NCBI RefSeq assembly: GCF_000526515.1
Contig: NZ_JAGF01000001.1
Location: 3,782,001-3,846,000, forward strand
DNA: 64,000 nt
Source of the DNA: Cellulomonas sp. KRMCY2
GTDB lineage: Bacteria > Actinomycetota > Actinomycetes > Actinomycetales > Cellulomonadaceae
Direction of reading: 5' to 3'
Shown here: piece after piece, positions 27,132-38,997 of the stretch
Layout: every line of letters starts with the position of its first letter
How positions within the stretch are numbered: the first letter of the stretch is position 1
Notes under the pieces: generated by a model
What the model was told of the DNA's origin: nothing
Databases searched by the model: none
What the model saw: the letters and a program-made list of their open reading frames with translations, nothing else
Position numbers and translations under genes: made by a program

Positions 27132-28150
27132 GCACATCGACGACCCCCGGCCAGAGGGTCGACCTGTCGGTCGACGACCACGCCCCGGGCACGCGACGGT
27201 GGAACCGGGCGCGCATCGAGGAGCTGCTGATCCGCAACTCGATGGTGCTGGTGCTGCTGCTGGTCATCGGGTACTTCTCCTACGAGAGCTCGCGGTTCGC
27301 CACCGGCTCCAACCTGCGCACCATCCTCATCGCGGCCGCCCCCTTCGCACTCGTGGCCCTCGGACAGACCGTCGTGATCCTCACCGGCGGGATCGACCTC
27401 TCGGTCGGCAGCGTCATCGCGCTCGCGGCGATGGTCGGTGCGCGGACCGTCGTCGGGCACCCCGACCGGCTGTGGCTCGCCGTGACTCTCGCGGTCGTGG
27501 TCGGGATGGCAGCCGGGCTGGTCAACGGGCTGATCGTGAGCCGGCTCAACGTCGCGCCGTTCGTTGCGACCCTCGGCATGCTGACCGCCGCGTCCGGCCT
27601 GGCGTACGTCGTCGGGCACGGCGCGCCGATCAACGGGCTGCCGCCGGAGTACGGCCGGATCGCCAACACGAACATCATCGGCCTCCCGGCCCCGGTGCTC
27701 GTGATGATCATCGGGTTCCTGGTGATCGCCGCGGTGATGAAGCGCACCTCGTTCGGGCTGCACGTCTACGCCGTCGGCGGCAACCGCGTCGCGGCCGAGG
27801 TCGCCGGCGTGAACACGCGACGCACCCTGACCAGCGTCTACGTGATCAGCGGCGCCCTTGCTGGGCTCTCCGGCGTCATCCTGTCCTCGCGCGTCATCTC
27901 CGGTCCGCCGAACCTGGGCCAGGGCTACGAGCTCGACGCCATCGCCGCCGTCGTGATCGGGGGCGCGAGCCTCCTCGGTGGTCGCGGCACCGTCTGGGGC
28001 ACGCTGCTCGGCCTCCTGCTGATCCAGACGCTCAACAACGGCCTCGACATCCTCGTGGTCCCGGCGTACTGGCAAGCGGTCATCAGCGGCGTCCTGATCG
28101 TCGCGGCGGTGGCCGTCGACATGTGGGCAACCCGAAGGAACCGCACATGA
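27128..28150 (+). CDS. Rbs-type sugar ABC transporter permease (tetritol locus)
   Basis: 340-aa CUT2 permease. A GTG start overlaps the ATPase stop. [17 protein letters not shown] is at about residue 80 and [14 protein letters not shown] near 280; about 8-9 membrane helices. It is the only permease in this set, so the channel is probably a homodimer, as in RbsC. Confidence 0.94.
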   Translation: MSTSTTPGQRVDLSVDDHAPGTRRWNRARIEELLIRNSMVLVLLLVIGYFSYESSRFATGSNLRTILIAAAPFALVALGQTVVILTGGIDLSVGSVIALAAMVGARTVVGHPDRLWLAVTLAVVVGMAAGLVNGLIVSRLNVAPFVATLGMLTAASGLAYVVGHGAPINGLPPEYGRIANTNIIGLPAPVLVMIIGFLVIAAVMKRTSFGLHVYAVGGNRVAAEVAGVNTRRTLTSVYVISGALAGLSGVILSSRVISGPPNLGQGYELDAIAAVVIGGASLLGGRGTVWGTLLGLLLIQTLNNGLDILVVPAYWQAVISGVLIVAAVAVDMWATRRNRT

Positions 28151-28227
28151 CGGACCCCACACCGCACCAACCCATCAGCCTGATCAGTCCCACCGGCATG
28201 CACAGTCCACAACCTAAGGAGAACGCG

Positions 28228-29292
28228 GTGTTCCGAAACGTACGACGTGGTGCGATCGCCCTGACTGCGGTCGTCGTCCTCGCCACAGCAGGATGCGGTG
28301 CCGGCGACGACACCCAGGCTCCCCCGAACGATGGCGGCGACGGCACCGCCGCCGCCGACGCGCCGCTGCGCATCGGCGTCACCGTCTACGACATGTCGTC
28401 GTTCATCACCCAGGGCCAGGAGGGCATGCAGGCCTACGCCGACGACAACAACATCGAGCTGCTGTGGAACTCCGCAGGCAACGACGTGTCGACGCAGGCG
28501 ACCCAGGTCGAGCAGCTCATCAACCAGGAGGTCGACGCGATCATCATCGTGCCGGTCCAGGCGGACTCACTCGGGCCGCAGCTCGAGCAGGCCCAGGCGG
28601 CCGACATCCCCGTGATCGCCGTCAACACGACGCTGTCCAACGAAGAGCTGATCACCGCATCCGTCCTGCCGGACGACGTCGCAGCCGGCGCACAGGAGAT
28701 GCAGATGATGGTCGACGCCATCGGCGGGGAGGGGAACATCCTCATCCTGCAGGGTCCGCTCGCGTCGTCCCCTGAGCTCGACCGGACCGAGGGCATCAAC
28801 TCGGTGCTCGCCGAGAACCCCGGCATCACGGTGCTCGCCATGGACACCGCGAACTGGAAGCGCGACGAGGCCGTCAACAAGGTCAAGAACTGGATCTCCA
28901 GCTTCGGCGACGAGATCGACGGCATCGTGGCCGAGAACGACGACATGGGCCTCGGTGCGGTCCAGGCGCTCAAGGAGGCCGGCACCTCGGTTCCCGTCGT
29001 GGGCATCGACGGCATCCAGGACGGGCTCGCCGCCGTTCAGGCGGGCGACTTCATCGGGTCCTCGCTGCAGCACGGTCGCGTCGAGATGGCGGCCGGTCTC
29101 GCGGTGGCTGCCAAGGTGGCACGGGGCGAGGACGTCGAGAAGACCTACACCTACATCATGCCGCCGATCACACCGGAGAACGTCGACCAGTACATCGCCA
29201 ACGTGGTCACGGAGAAGGACGCCTTCCTGGAGGGCATCGGCGACCTGATCAACAAGAACCTGGCCTCGGGGGACATCGCCAACGAGGAGTGA
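28228..29292 (+). CDS. tetritol-locus sugar/polyol-binding lipoprotein
   Basis: 354-aa periplasmic-binding protein (Peripla_BP_4). GTG at 28228 is preceded by AAGGAG at optimal spacing. The signal peptide ends at lipobox ATAGC (Cys about 23). Binding-site style motifs such as NTTLSN and the hinge GIDGIQDG are present. A homologous ABC binding protein captures tetritols in M. smegmatis (established); ligand assignment here is by context. Confidence 0.92.
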   Translation: MFRNVRRGAIALTAVVVLATAGCGAGDDTQAPPNDGGDGTAAADAPLRIGVTVYDMSSFITQGQEGMQAYADDNNIELLWNSAGNDVSTQATQVEQLINQEVDAIIIVPVQADSLGPQLEQAQAADIPVIAVNTTLSNEELITASVLPDDVAAGAQEMQMMVDAIGGEGNILILQGPLASSPELDRTEGINSVLAENPGITVLAMDTANWKRDEAVNKVKNWISSFGDEIDGIVAENDDMGLGAVQALKEAGTSVPVVGIDGIQDGLAAVQAGDFIGSSLQHGRVEMAAGLAVAAKVARGEDVEKTYTYIMPPITPENVDQYIANVVTEKDAFLEGIGDLINKNLASGDIANEE

Positions 29293-29301
29293 GCCGTCGG
29301 T

Positions 29302-29328
29302 TGCTGGGCGGCTCCGGCCGCCCCAGCA
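29302..29328. terminator. hairpin after the importer operon
   Basis: A stem of 11 bp with one bulge and a TCCG loop, 10 nt after the binding-protein stop. There is no T tract. It could attenuate read-through into the DeoR-type gene. Confidence 0.5.
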
Positions 29329-29438
29329 CCACCCGGCCGTGCGCCGGCCGCACGATTCGAGAAGGCGCCTCACCGATCGACGTATACTTTCCGCGCCGTC
29401 TGCTGGTGACGCGTTTGTCCCGTTGAGAGGGAGATGGT

Positions 29439-30242
29439 GTGAGCCTCACCGCCCGCAGGACGACGCCGCGTCAACAGGATCGGCACGAAGCGATCACCGA
29501 GCTGGTCCTCAGCCAAGGCTCGGCGCGCATCGAGGACCTCGCCGAGGCGTTCGGTGTCAGCACCATGACGGTGCACCGCGACCTCGACACACTTGAGGCG
29601 CACGGCATCCTGCGCAAGTCCCGCGGTGTCGCCACCGCCCTCGCCACGAGCCTCTTCGAGTCGAGCCCCGAGTTCCGCGCCCGTCAGCACCACGCCGACA
29701 AGGAAGCGGTGGCGCGCGCCGCACTGCCCTTCGTCGAGCCCGGACAAGCCGTCATCCTCGATGACTCGACGACCGGGCTCCACCTCGCGGCCCTGTTGCC
29801 CACGCGGCAGCCGCTGACCGTGATCACCAACTTCCAGCGGGTCGTCACCGCGCTCGTCGGCGAACCGGGGATCGCCCTCATCGCCCTGGGCGGCCTGCAC
29901 TACCAGTGGTGCGACGCCTTCATGGGAAGTGTCACCCTCGAAGCACTCCGGTCGCTCCGCGCCGACGTGCTGTTCATGTCGACGCCCGCGATCATCGACG
30001 ACATCTGCTTCCACCAGCACCACGACGCCGCGCTGGTGAAGCGCGCGATGTTCGACGCCGCCGCGAAGCGCATCCTCTTCGTCGACCACTCCAAGTTCAC
30101 CCAGCGAGCCCTCCACGCCACCATGCCGGTCGCCGACTTCGACCACGTGATCGTCGACGCCCACACGCCGGCGGACGACGTCAGCCGGCTGCGCGACAAG
30201 GGAGTCTCCGTGATCGTCGCCGAGGCTGTCCCGGTGCACTGA
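29439..30242 (+). CDS. DeoR-family transcriptional regulator
   Basis: 267-aa regulator. The N-terminal HTH (about 18-70: HEAITELVLSQGSARIEDLAEAFGVSTMTVHRDLDTLEAHG) is followed by the DeoR sensor domain with DDSTTG, TNF and GG...F.G motifs that bind phosphorylated sugars. GTG start at 29439. As the last gene of the plus-strand cluster it probably represses both divergent tetritol operons and responds to a sugar phosphate such as erythrulose or erythrose phosphate (inference). Confidence 0.93.
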   Translation: MSLTARRTTPRQQDRHEAITELVLSQGSARIEDLAEAFGVSTMTVHRDLDTLEAHGILRKSRGVATALATSLFESSPEFRARQHHADKEAVARAALPFVEPGQAVILDDSTTGLHLAALLPTRQPLTVITNFQRVVTALVGEPGIALIALGGLHYQWCDAFMGSVTLEALRSLRADVLFMSTPAIIDDICFHQHHDAALVKRAMFDAAAKRILFVDHSKFTQRALHATMPVADFDHVIVDAHTPADDVSRLRDKGVSVIVAEAVPVH

Positions 30243-30297
30243 CCGACCGACGCCGTGAGTGTCGGCCGGGCAGGGCGCGCAGTCCCGGCGGACGGCG

Positions 30298-31169
30298 TCA
30301 CAGGAGTCCGAGCTCGGCGAACGCGGCCACCAGCCCCGCGCGCTCCGGCCCGCGGGCGATGAGGTCGGCGAGCGCGACGAGCCGCGGGTCGCCGCCCTCG
30401 ATCGCGACGGCCGTTCCGGCGTACGCCAGCATCTCCAGGTCGTTGGCGCCGTCGCCGAACGCGATGACGTCCTCGCGTCCGATCCCGAGGTCGCGCGCGA
30501 CGACCTCCATGCCGGCCGCCTTGTGGACCCGGCGAGGTGGATCTCCCCGGCGAAGGGCCCCAACCCCGGCATCGAGCTCGGCAGCGACCCGACCTCGTCG
30601 CCGATCATCGCGGCCAGTGCGGGCACCGGGATCGGGCAGTCGAAGACGCTGACCTTCCCGAACGCGACGTCCGCGTAGTCGTCGCGCATGCGTAGGGCGC
30701 CGAGTACGTCGTCGAGCCCATCGCGGGCCTCACCCGGCACCGCCGGCAAGCCGTCCAGCAGCGCCCGCAGGTGCTCGTCGACGCCAGGCCGGCCATACTC
30801 CGCCTCTGGCGCCTCAAGGATGTAGGCAACGCGGTGCGCATCCAGGACGGCGAGGGTGCGTGCCGCGACGGCGTCAGGGAACCTCCGGTCCAGGAGGACC
30901 CGCCCGCCGACCTCGACGTACCCGCCCGCCCCCGCGACGAGGCCGTCGAACCCTGCGGCAAGAAGGTGCGGCGAGAGCATCGCCCGGGAGCGCCCGGTGC
31001 ACAGGAAGACCCGGTGCCCGGCCGCACGGACCGCGCGCACGGCAGCCTCGTGCCCCGGCGGTACCACACCGTGGTGGACATAGGTGCCGTCGACGTCGAG
31101 GAACACCGCGCGCGAGGCCGTCCGACCCCCGACCGCTCCCTTCGTCTCCTCGACCGCTCCGCCGTCCAC
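30298..31169 (-). pseudogene. frameshifted HAD-family (Cof-type) sugar phosphatase
   Basis: The N-terminal part carries the HAD nucleophile motif FLDVDGTY near residue 35 and the motif II region FLCTGRS. The C-terminal part, in another frame, carries motif IV IAFGDGANDLEM. The frame is lost near 30525-30533, where one base is missing inside a CTCGCCGGGTCCAC-like stretch: 872 nt is one short of a whole number of codons. Adding one base would give a normal protein of about 290 aa. It follows Enzyme I by 2 nt in the PTS operon. Either a real inactivating mutation or a sequencing error in a GC run. Without it, removal of excess sugar phosphate might be lost. Confidence 0.8.
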
Positions 31170-31171
31170 CG

Positions 31172-32851
31172 TCAGAGCCCGAGCGTGTGCCGGACGTCGT
31201 CCGCAACGAGCGCGAGCGCCGCCTGCCGGGACGATGCGGCGTCGGGGGCGGCCGTCGTCGCGGCCGCGATCGCGCGGCACTGTGCCAGCGAGTGACTGCG
31301 GAGCGCGAACCGGACGGCCGCAAGGGCGGCGGGGGCCATCGACAGGCTGGTGACGCCGAGGCCGACGAGGACAAGACCCATGACCGGGTCGGCCGCCGAC
31401 TCGCCGCACACGCCGACCGGCTTGCCGGCCGCACGGGCAGCCGACGCGGTCGCCGCGACGAGCTGGAGCACGGCCGGCTGCCACGGGTCGAGCAGGTCCC
31501 CGAGCTCCCCGCGGAGGCGGTCCGTGGCCATCGTGTACTGGGCCAGGTCGTTCGTCCCGAGCGACACGAAGTCCACCGCCTCGAGCAACCGCTCGGCCTG
31601 GAGGGCGGCGGCGGGCACCTCGACCATGACGCCGACGGTGCGGAGCCCCGCGGCCCGGGCGCGCGCCGTGAAGTCGTTGGCCTCGACGACGGTGGCGACC
31701 ATCGGCGCCATGACGGCGACCTCGGCCCCGGAGCCCTCCGCGGCCCGGGCGACCGCCCCGAGCTGGGTGGCCATCAACTCCGGCAGGGTCCGGACCAGCC
31801 GGTACCCACGGACGCCGAGCGCCGGGTTCTCCTCCGTCGCCTGCTGTGCGAACGCGAGTGGCTTGTCGGCCCCGGCGTCGAGCGTGCGCACGACGACCTT
31901 GCGCCCGGCGAACGCGTCGAAGACCTTCCGGTACACCGACTCCTGCTCCCTCGCCGTCGGCGCCGTCCGGCGGTCGAGGAAGAGCACCTCGGTCCGGAAC
32001 AGGCCGACGCCCTCTGCGCCCGCCGCAGACGCGCGCAGCGCATCCTCCGGCGTACCGACGTTGGCCACCAGCGCGATCCGGTGCCCGTCCCTCGTCGCCC
32101 CGGGGGCGCGGTCTCCTGCGAGCGCCTCGGCCGCCGCCCTGCGGCGGGCGACCCAAGCGACAAGCTCCGCCCCGGGATCGGCCGTGACGGTCCCGGCGCC
32201 CGCGTCCACAACGACCGTCGTGCCGACGGGCAGGGTCGTCACGCCCGGCACCTGGACGACGCAGGGCAGGCCCAGCTGCCCGGCGATGATCGCTGTATGG
32301 CCGGTCGGCCCGCCGACCTCCGTGACGATCGCCAGCACGCTGTCGAGGTCCAGCGCGGCGGTGTCGGCCGGCGACAGGTCCACGGCCACGACCACGGAAG
32401 GCTCGCTGAGCGTGAGCCCCGGCTCGGGGCAGCCGAGGAGGCGGGCCAACACGCGATCCTTGACGCTGCGCAGGTCGGTCACCCGCTCGGCCAGGTACCC
32501 TCCGGCGGACGAGAACACGGCCCCCACGGCCTCGACGGCCTCGTCCACGGCGGAACAGGTGGGAGCCCCGACGAGGATGCGGCGCTCCACGTCGTCCAGG
32601 AGCGCGGCGTCCTCCGCCATCAGGGCCGTCGCCCCCAGCACATCGGCCAGAGCACCGGACGACGTCGCGCACCGGCGACGAAGGTCGTCCGCGACCGCGA
32701 CGAACGCGGCCGTCGCCTCACGCGCGGCCGCCTCGGGCATCTCGGCAGGCGCCTCGCCGGCCGGTGGCACGGGCGCGGGCCGCATGATGGCGACTGGCCC
32801 GACGGCGACGCCCCGGCCGATCCCGAGGCCCCGGCTCACGGTGAGGGTCAT
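31172..32851 (-). CDS. ptsI: PTS Enzyme I (phosphoenolpyruvate-protein phosphotransferase)
   Basis: 559-aa Enzyme I, transferring phosphate from PEP to HPr. Phospho-His domain motif GGPTGHTAI near residue 185 (most homologues have TSHTAI). The PEP-binding barrel contains GLFRTEVLFL (about 290), the EENPALGVRGYR segment and the active-site Cys in GVCGESAADP (about 490). ATG at 32851. It is encoded inside the sugar-specific PTS operon after HPr rather than at a separate pts locus, suggesting a dedicated or sole set of general PTS proteins. Confidence 0.93.
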   Translation of the reverse strand: MTLTVSRGLGIGRGVAVGPVAIMRPAPVPPAGEAPAEMPEAAAREATAAFVAVADDLRRRCATSSGALADVLGATALMAEDAALLDDVERRILVGAPTCSAVDEAVEAVGAVFSSAGGYLAERVTDLRSVKDRVLARLLGCPEPGLTLSEPSVVVAVDLSPADTAALDLDSVLAIVTEVGGPTGHTAIIAGQLGLPCVVQVPGVTTLPVGTTVVVDAGAGTVTADPGAELVAWVARRRAAAEALAGDRAPGATRDGHRIALVANVGTPEDALRASAAGAEGVGLFRTEVLFLDRRTAPTAREQESVYRKVFDAFAGRKVVVRTLDAGADKPLAFAQQATEENPALGVRGYRLVRTLPELMATQLGAVARAAEGSGAEVAVMAPMVATVVEANDFTARARAAGLRTVGVMVEVPAAALQAERLLEAVDFVSLGTNDLAQYTMATDRLRGELGDLLDPWQPAVLQLVAATASAARAAGKPVGVCGESAADPVMGLVLVGLGVTSLSMAPAALAAVRFALRSHSLAQCRAIAAATTAAPDAASSRQAALALVADDVRHTLGL

Positions 32852-32936
32852 CGACCTTGCTCCTGTCTTTGAGGTGCGCACGAGGGGACGCCGGACGGCG
32901 ACGACGCTCGTCCGTCGGCCATCCGGCGTCCGTTGC

Positions 32937-33206
32937 CTACTCGGCGTCGAGGTCCTGCTCGAGAAGCCCGACGAGCTCGTCGAGCACGCGATCGGCATCG
33001 CTGCCGGACGCGGCCAGCTCAACGGTCTCGCCGTGCTTCACGGCGAGGCCCATGACGGCCAGGATGCTCTGGGCGTCGACCGGAGCCGATCCCGGCCGCC
33101 CAACGGTCACGGGGAGACCGCTGCCGATCACCGCGGTGGTGAAGACGGCGGCCGGGCGGGCATGCAGGCCGACCTGCGAGGCGACGACGACTGTGCGTAG
33201 CGGCAT
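32937..33206 (-). CDS. ptsH: PTS phosphocarrier protein HPr
   Basis: 89-aa HPr. The phosphorylated His is in VGLHARPAA (His about 15), and a regulatory-Ser-like position lies in AQSILAVMGL (about 47). ATG at 33206 is preceded by GGGGAGGAG. It is located between the 6-phospho-glycosidase and Enzyme I genes. Confidence 0.95.
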   Translation of the reverse strand: MPLRTVVVASQVGLHARPAAVFTTAVIGSGLPVTVGRPGSAPVDAQSILAVMGLAVKHGETVELAASGSDADRVLDELVGLLEQDLDAE

Positions 33207-33219
33207 GGCTCTCCTCCCC

Positions 33220-35036
<1,817 letters not shown>

Positions 35037-35091
35037 TGTGTCTCCTCGTGTTGCCGTCGTACGTACGCGTGGTGTGGTGTGGGCTCCGGGC

Positions 35092-36414
35092 TCAGGCGCG
35101 CGCCTCCGCCGTCGGCGTCCCACCGATCTCGACCGACGGGACGTCCCGCCCGGCGCCGTTCCTCGCGGCTGCGTCGCCCTCGAGCTTCTTCTGCTCGGCT
35201 TCCTTGATCTCCGCGTCCACGACCTGCTTCTCGTAGGCACGGAAGAACGGGTACCAGATGGCCGATGCGACCACGAAGACGATGACGGCGAGGACGATCG
35301 CCCGGGCGGACGATGTGGAGAGCCAGGTGCTCAGCGGGAACGGGGTGTACCACAGGTCGAAGAGCCGCTCGGGGACGGGCGCGAGCGGGATGACCTTGGT
35401 GAACAGCCAGACCACCAGCGGCAGCACGAGGCCCTGCAGCCACATCGGGATCATGAGCATGGGGTTCCATACCACGGCGCCGAAGACGACGGGCTCGTTG
35501 ATGTTGAAGATGCCCGGGACGAGCGACGCGCGACCCAGCGCCTTGAGGCGCTTGGAGCGGGACCACATGAGCATGATCACCAGGGGCAGCGTGGCACCGA
35601 CGCCGCCAATCCAGAGGTAGGCCGAGTAGATCGTCTCGGCCGTGACGAGGTTGGCGGCAGAGCCGGCCATGTTGGCCGTGATCGCGGCAAGGAAGATCGG
35701 CTTCTGCACCGGCTCCAGCACCCAGCCCGAGATACCCATCGAGTAGAGGGCGCAGTGCACGAACATCCAGATCGCGAAGCCCCACGGGGTCTGCATGACG
35801 TTCTGCAGCGGCATGAAGATCGAGACGATCGCGTTGTAGAGGTCGAAGTCGAGCAGGTCGACGACGACCCATCCGGACACGACCACGACGGCGATCGGCA
35901 GCATCGCGTCGAACCAGGCCCGGACGAAGTCCGGCAGGGCCGAGTTCTCCTTGAAGAAGGTGAACCGGCCGAAGAGGCTCATGATCAGCCCGGTGAAGAC
36001 GCCGGCGATGATCGCGATGAACATGCCGCCCGCGCCCAGCGCGCTGTGGCTGAAGCCCGGCGTCTCGCTGGCCACGACTTCGGGCGTGATGATGATGAGG
36101 AAGAGCGAGATGCCGCTGAGCCCGGCGATGAGCCGCTGCTTGCGAAGCCGCTTCTTCTCCATGAGGTTGAAGGGGATGAGGAAGGCCATGAAGAGTGAGA
36201 CCAGCCCCATCGTCCAGCCGAACGGCACCCAGAAGTCGGGCAGCCAGCTCACGTAGCCCTGGAGGACCGCGAGCAGGACGAAGACCGAGCCGAGGAAGAT
36301 GAACGGCAGGATCTGCATGATGGAGTCCTTGAGCGTCAGGACCCACACATTGTTGTTCAGCTTGGTCATCCGCGGCGCGAAGGTGCGCTCGAGCCATTCG
36401 GTCATTGCGTTCAT
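35092..36414 (-). CDS. PTS lactose/cellobiose-type EIIC permease
   Basis: 440-aa membrane transporter of the Lac/CelB family, with about 10 hydrophobic segments and the sugar-binding motif FNINEPVVFG near residue 305. ATG at 36414 overlaps the IIB stop (ATGA). A hydrophilic, charged C-terminal tail of about 45 residues follows the last helix. Substrate is probably cellobiose or another beta-glucoside, judged from the 6-phospho-glycosidase partner. Confidence 0.94.
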   Translation of the reverse strand: MNAMTEWLERTFAPRMTKLNNNVWVLTLKDSIMQILPFIFLGSVFVLLAVLQGYVSWLPDFWVPFGWTMGLVSLFMAFLIPFNLMEKKRLRKQRLIAGLSGISLFLIIITPEVVASETPGFSHSALGAGGMFIAIIAGVFTGLIMSLFGRFTFFKENSALPDFVRAWFDAMLPIAVVVVSGWVVVDLLDFDLYNAIVSIFMPLQNVMQTPWGFAIWMFVHCALYSMGISGWVLEPVQKPIFLAAITANMAGSAANLVTAETIYSAYLWIGGVGATLPLVIMLMWSRSKRLKALGRASLVPGIFNINEPVVFGAVVWNPMLMIPMWLQGLVLPLVVWLFTKVIPLAPVPERLFDLWYTPFPLSTWLSTSSARAIVLAVIVFVVASAIWYPFFRAYEKQVVDAEIKEAEQKKLEGDAAARNGAGRDVPSVEIGGTPTAEARA

Positions 36415-36746
36415 GCCTGAGCTCCGTCCATGGGGGGGATCTGGTCGAGGAGGTGCTCCAGCGCGGCCTGCCCGTCCAGCGTGGAGTAGTAGTCCGGCCG
36501 CATCTGGATCACGGTCACCGGGTGGTCGCCGATGTACTCGTCGATCTCGTCGAGGATGTACGCCAGGTGCGGTCCGACCATGAGGACGTCGATCTCGTCG
36601 ACGTAGTTCTCGATCTCGCTCTCGCCGCGTGCGACGACACTCATCTCCAGACCACGCCCGGCCGCGGCCTTGCGGATGTTCGCGGCCATGAAGCCGCTGC
36701 TCGCTCCCGATCCGCAGACCAGGAGCACTCGCAACCGTGCTGCCAT
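36411..36746 (-). CDS. PTS lactose/cellobiose-type EIIB
   Basis: 111-aa IIB with the phosphocysteine loop LLVCGSGASSG (Cys about 11). ATG at 36746 has AGGGAG 6 nt upstream. First gene of the PTS operon, divergent from the PRD regulator. Confidence 0.93.
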   Translation of the reverse strand: MAARLRVLLVCGSGASSGFMAANIRKAAAGRGLEMSVVARGESEIENYVDEIDVLMVGPHLAYILDEIDEYIGDHPVTVIQMRPDYYSTLDGQAALEHLLDQIPPMDGAQA

Positions 36747-36993
36747 GCAAGCTCCCTTGCTTGGGCGCCGGCTGGTCGCCGGCGCACTGCTGACGCCCTG
36801 GGCACACGGGGGTGTCGCCCAGACGATGGTGACCGGGCGGCCCGGCGTGATCCAGGCACGTCGCTTCCGCTTCGGCGGAATCAAGGCAGGCCACAAGCCC
36901 CTTCCTCCGAGGCGGAAGCCGGTCACGTTGTGGTCGTTCGGCGACCGGTGCTATCAAGGGCGCGCCCCCTGTCGTCGACGAGGACGGATCAGC
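36747..36993. promoter_or_regulatory. divergent PTS/regulator control region
   Basis: A 247-bp spacer between the divergent IIB and PRD-regulator genes. It contains a perfect 8-bp inverted repeat with a 5-nt loop (36765-36785, 19 bp before the IIB start) and a separate CTTCCGC/GCGGAAG pair around 36865-36920. These are candidate binding sites for the PRD activator; no consensus promoter was identified with confidence. Confidence 0.45.
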
Positions 36994-38910
36994 GTGAGCC
37001 GCGAACGCCGTGAGGAGCTCCTGGACGTCCTGCGCCGCTCGCCGGGACCGATGTCCGGGGAGACGCTGGCCGCAGCGCTCCACGTCTCCAGCAGGTCCGT
37101 CCGCACGTACGCGGCCGAGATCAACGCGCGGGCCGGTACGGACGTCGTCCGCACGAGCCACCACGGGTACCGGCTCGACCAGGCCGCGTACCGGCGCTAC
37201 CGCGCGAGCCGCCGCGCGTCCGCCCGCAAGGTCGAGACGCCGCGTCAACGCCTCTATTTCCTCGCCCGGCACCTGGTCACGCACCAGGAGGGCACCCACG
37301 TCGACACGCTCGCGGAGCTCCTTGCGGTGAGCCGGGAAACGATCGACGGCGACCTGGCCCGCGCCCGCGAGCTGCTCAAGGTGCACGACCTTCGCATCCG
37401 TCGCGAGCGCGACGTGCTGAGGATCGACGGCACCGAGCGGAGCAAGCGGCGGCTGGTGCGTCAGGTCCTGCTCGACTCCGCGGACGGCATCAACCCGGCC
37501 GCGCTGCGGGTCTTCGAGCACGACTACCCCGACATGGACGTCAAGCTACTGCGGCGCCGCACCCGGGAGGCGCTGAAGGACGGCGGCTTCGACGTCGGCG
37601 AGTTCGTGCTCAACGACATCGTCATCCACCTGGCGATCGCCGCCGACCGGGTTCGTCGCGGCCACACCGTGGAGCCCGGCGCCGATCGAGCGGACGCCGA
37701 GGGGGACGAGGGCGCGGCAACCGGCGACCGGCTCCTCGACGTGCTCTCGGACGCGGTGCACGAGTCCGCCGGCGTCACCCTGCCACCCGGCGAGCGCATC
37801 ACGCTCAGCGGCATCGTCTCGTCGCGGTGCGGCAGCGGCTCGCAGGAGGTCAGGGCCGAGGTGCTTGCGCTGGTGCGCGACACCATGGGGGTCGTCTCGG
37901 ACCACTTCCTGCTCGACCTCGGCGACGAGCCGGCCGTCGCCAGCCTCGCCCTGCACGTGCAGGGACTGATCAGCCGTGCCCGGTCCGGGCGGGGCCTGCG
38001 CAACCCCCTGGGCGCCTCGTTCAAGGTGATGCACCCGCTGGTTCACGAGCTCGCGCTGCTCTTCGCCAGGACCATCGAGTCACGAGCGGGGATCACCGTC
38101 GCCGAGGGCGAGGTCGACTTCCTCTCGTTCCACCTGGGGAGCCTCTTCCAGCGGCAGCTCGACCGAGGTCCCCTCCTCACGGTGACGGTGGTCGCTCCGC
38201 GGTACCTTGACATCCACGAGACGCTCGCAGCCCGGCTCGGCGAGGAGCTTGCGGGCGAGGCCCTTGTCGAGTCCGTCGTCACCACCCTGGACCACGACTG
38301 GGCGAGCATCCGCAGCGACCTCGTGGTCTCGACGATCGACCTCGCCACAGTCACCACGGTGCCCGTCGTCCTCGTCGGCCCGTTCCTCTCCCGCGACGAC
38401 CTCGACCGCGTCCAGGACGCCGTCCGTGCGGAACGGGCCCGCGTGGTGCGGCAGCAGCTCCGATCGAACGTCCTGTCCCTGGTGGACCCCAGGCTCTTCC
38501 ACGCGCTGCCATCGGTGGCCGACCGGGACGCCGCCCTGCACTTGATGTGCTCGGCAATGCAGGAGACCGGCTACGTCGACGGCGGGTTCCTCGAGGACGT
38601 CCTCGACCGCGAGCGCCGCTCATCGACGGCCTTCGGTGCCGCCTTCGCCGTGCCGCACTCGCTCTTCCTCGACGCGGCGAGCACCGGGATCGGCGTCCTG
38701 GTCACCGAGCGCCCGATTCCGTGGGACGACCGCTCCGTGCGGCTGGTGCTCCTGCTCGCGGTGAGCCCGGACCAACGCCGGGTGTTCCGTGACGTGCTCG
38801 ACCGGCTCATCGGTATCCTCAGCGGGCCCGCAGCAGTGAACGCCCTCATCACCGGGTCCACGGACTACGAGGGCTTCATCGCCTCGCTCGACGTGCTCCT
38901 GGACGCCTGA
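36994..38910 (+). CDS. PRD-containing PTS-regulated transcriptional activator (MtlR/LicR-like)
   Basis: 638-aa regulator. N-terminal HTH (about 1-60) and a second Mga-like HTH (about 80-130). Two PTS regulation domains (about 190-410) carry conserved His residues in VIHLAIAADR, HPLVHELALL and FLSFHLG. An EIIB-like segment (about 410-500) lacks an obvious active Cys, and a C-terminal EIIA-like domain has His in AVPHS. A GTG at 36994 was chosen because GAGGA lies upstream and the HTH begins immediately; the frame extends upstream through the promoter region. Regulated by phosphorylation from HPr and the sugar-specific EII proteins (family knowledge); probably activates the divergent PTS operon. 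Confidence 0.92.
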   Translation: MSRERREELLDVLRRSPGPMSGETLAAALHVSSRSVRTYAAEINARAGTDVVRTSHHGYRLDQAAYRRYRASRRASARKVETPRQRLYFLARHLVTHQEGTHVDTLAELLAVSRETIDGDLARARELLKVHDLRIRRERDVLRIDGTERSKRRLVRQVLLDSADGINPAALRVFEHDYPDMDVKLLRRRTREALKDGGFDVGEFVLNDIVIHLAIAADRVRRGHTVEPGADRADAEGDEGAATGDRLLDVLSDAVHESAGVTLPPGERITLSGIVSSRCGSGSQEVRAEVLALVRDTMGVVSDHFLLDLGDEPAVASLALHVQGLISRARSGRGLRNPLGASFKVMHPLVHELALLFARTIESRAGITVAEGEVDFLSFHLGSLFQRQLDRGPLLTVTVVAPRYLDIHETLAARLGEELAGEALVESVVTTLDHDWASIRSDLVVSTIDLATVTTVPVVLVGPFLSRDDLDRVQDAVRAERARVVRQQLRSNVLSLVDPRLFHALPSVADRDAALHLMCSAMQETGYVDGGFLEDVLDRERRSSTAFGAAFAVPHSLFLDAASTGIGVLVTERPIPWDDRSVRLVLLLAVSPDQRRVFRDVLDRLIGILSGPAAVNALITGSTDYEGFIASLDVLLDA

Positions 38911-38997
38911 CGTCGGCGGCCAGACTCGCCCATTGTCCAGGGAGCTCTCTCGGACAGCTGTACCAAGCGGGGAACTCGCTGATCGACAGGCGCGGCC

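Noticed and set aside
29370-32672. Open frame of about 1100 codons on the minus strand
   Set aside because: It joins the out-of-frame antisense of the DeoR gene, the N-terminal half of the HAD gene and an alternative frame of Enzyme I. Only the HAD part has family motifs; the rest is Arg/Gly-rich artefact of high GC.
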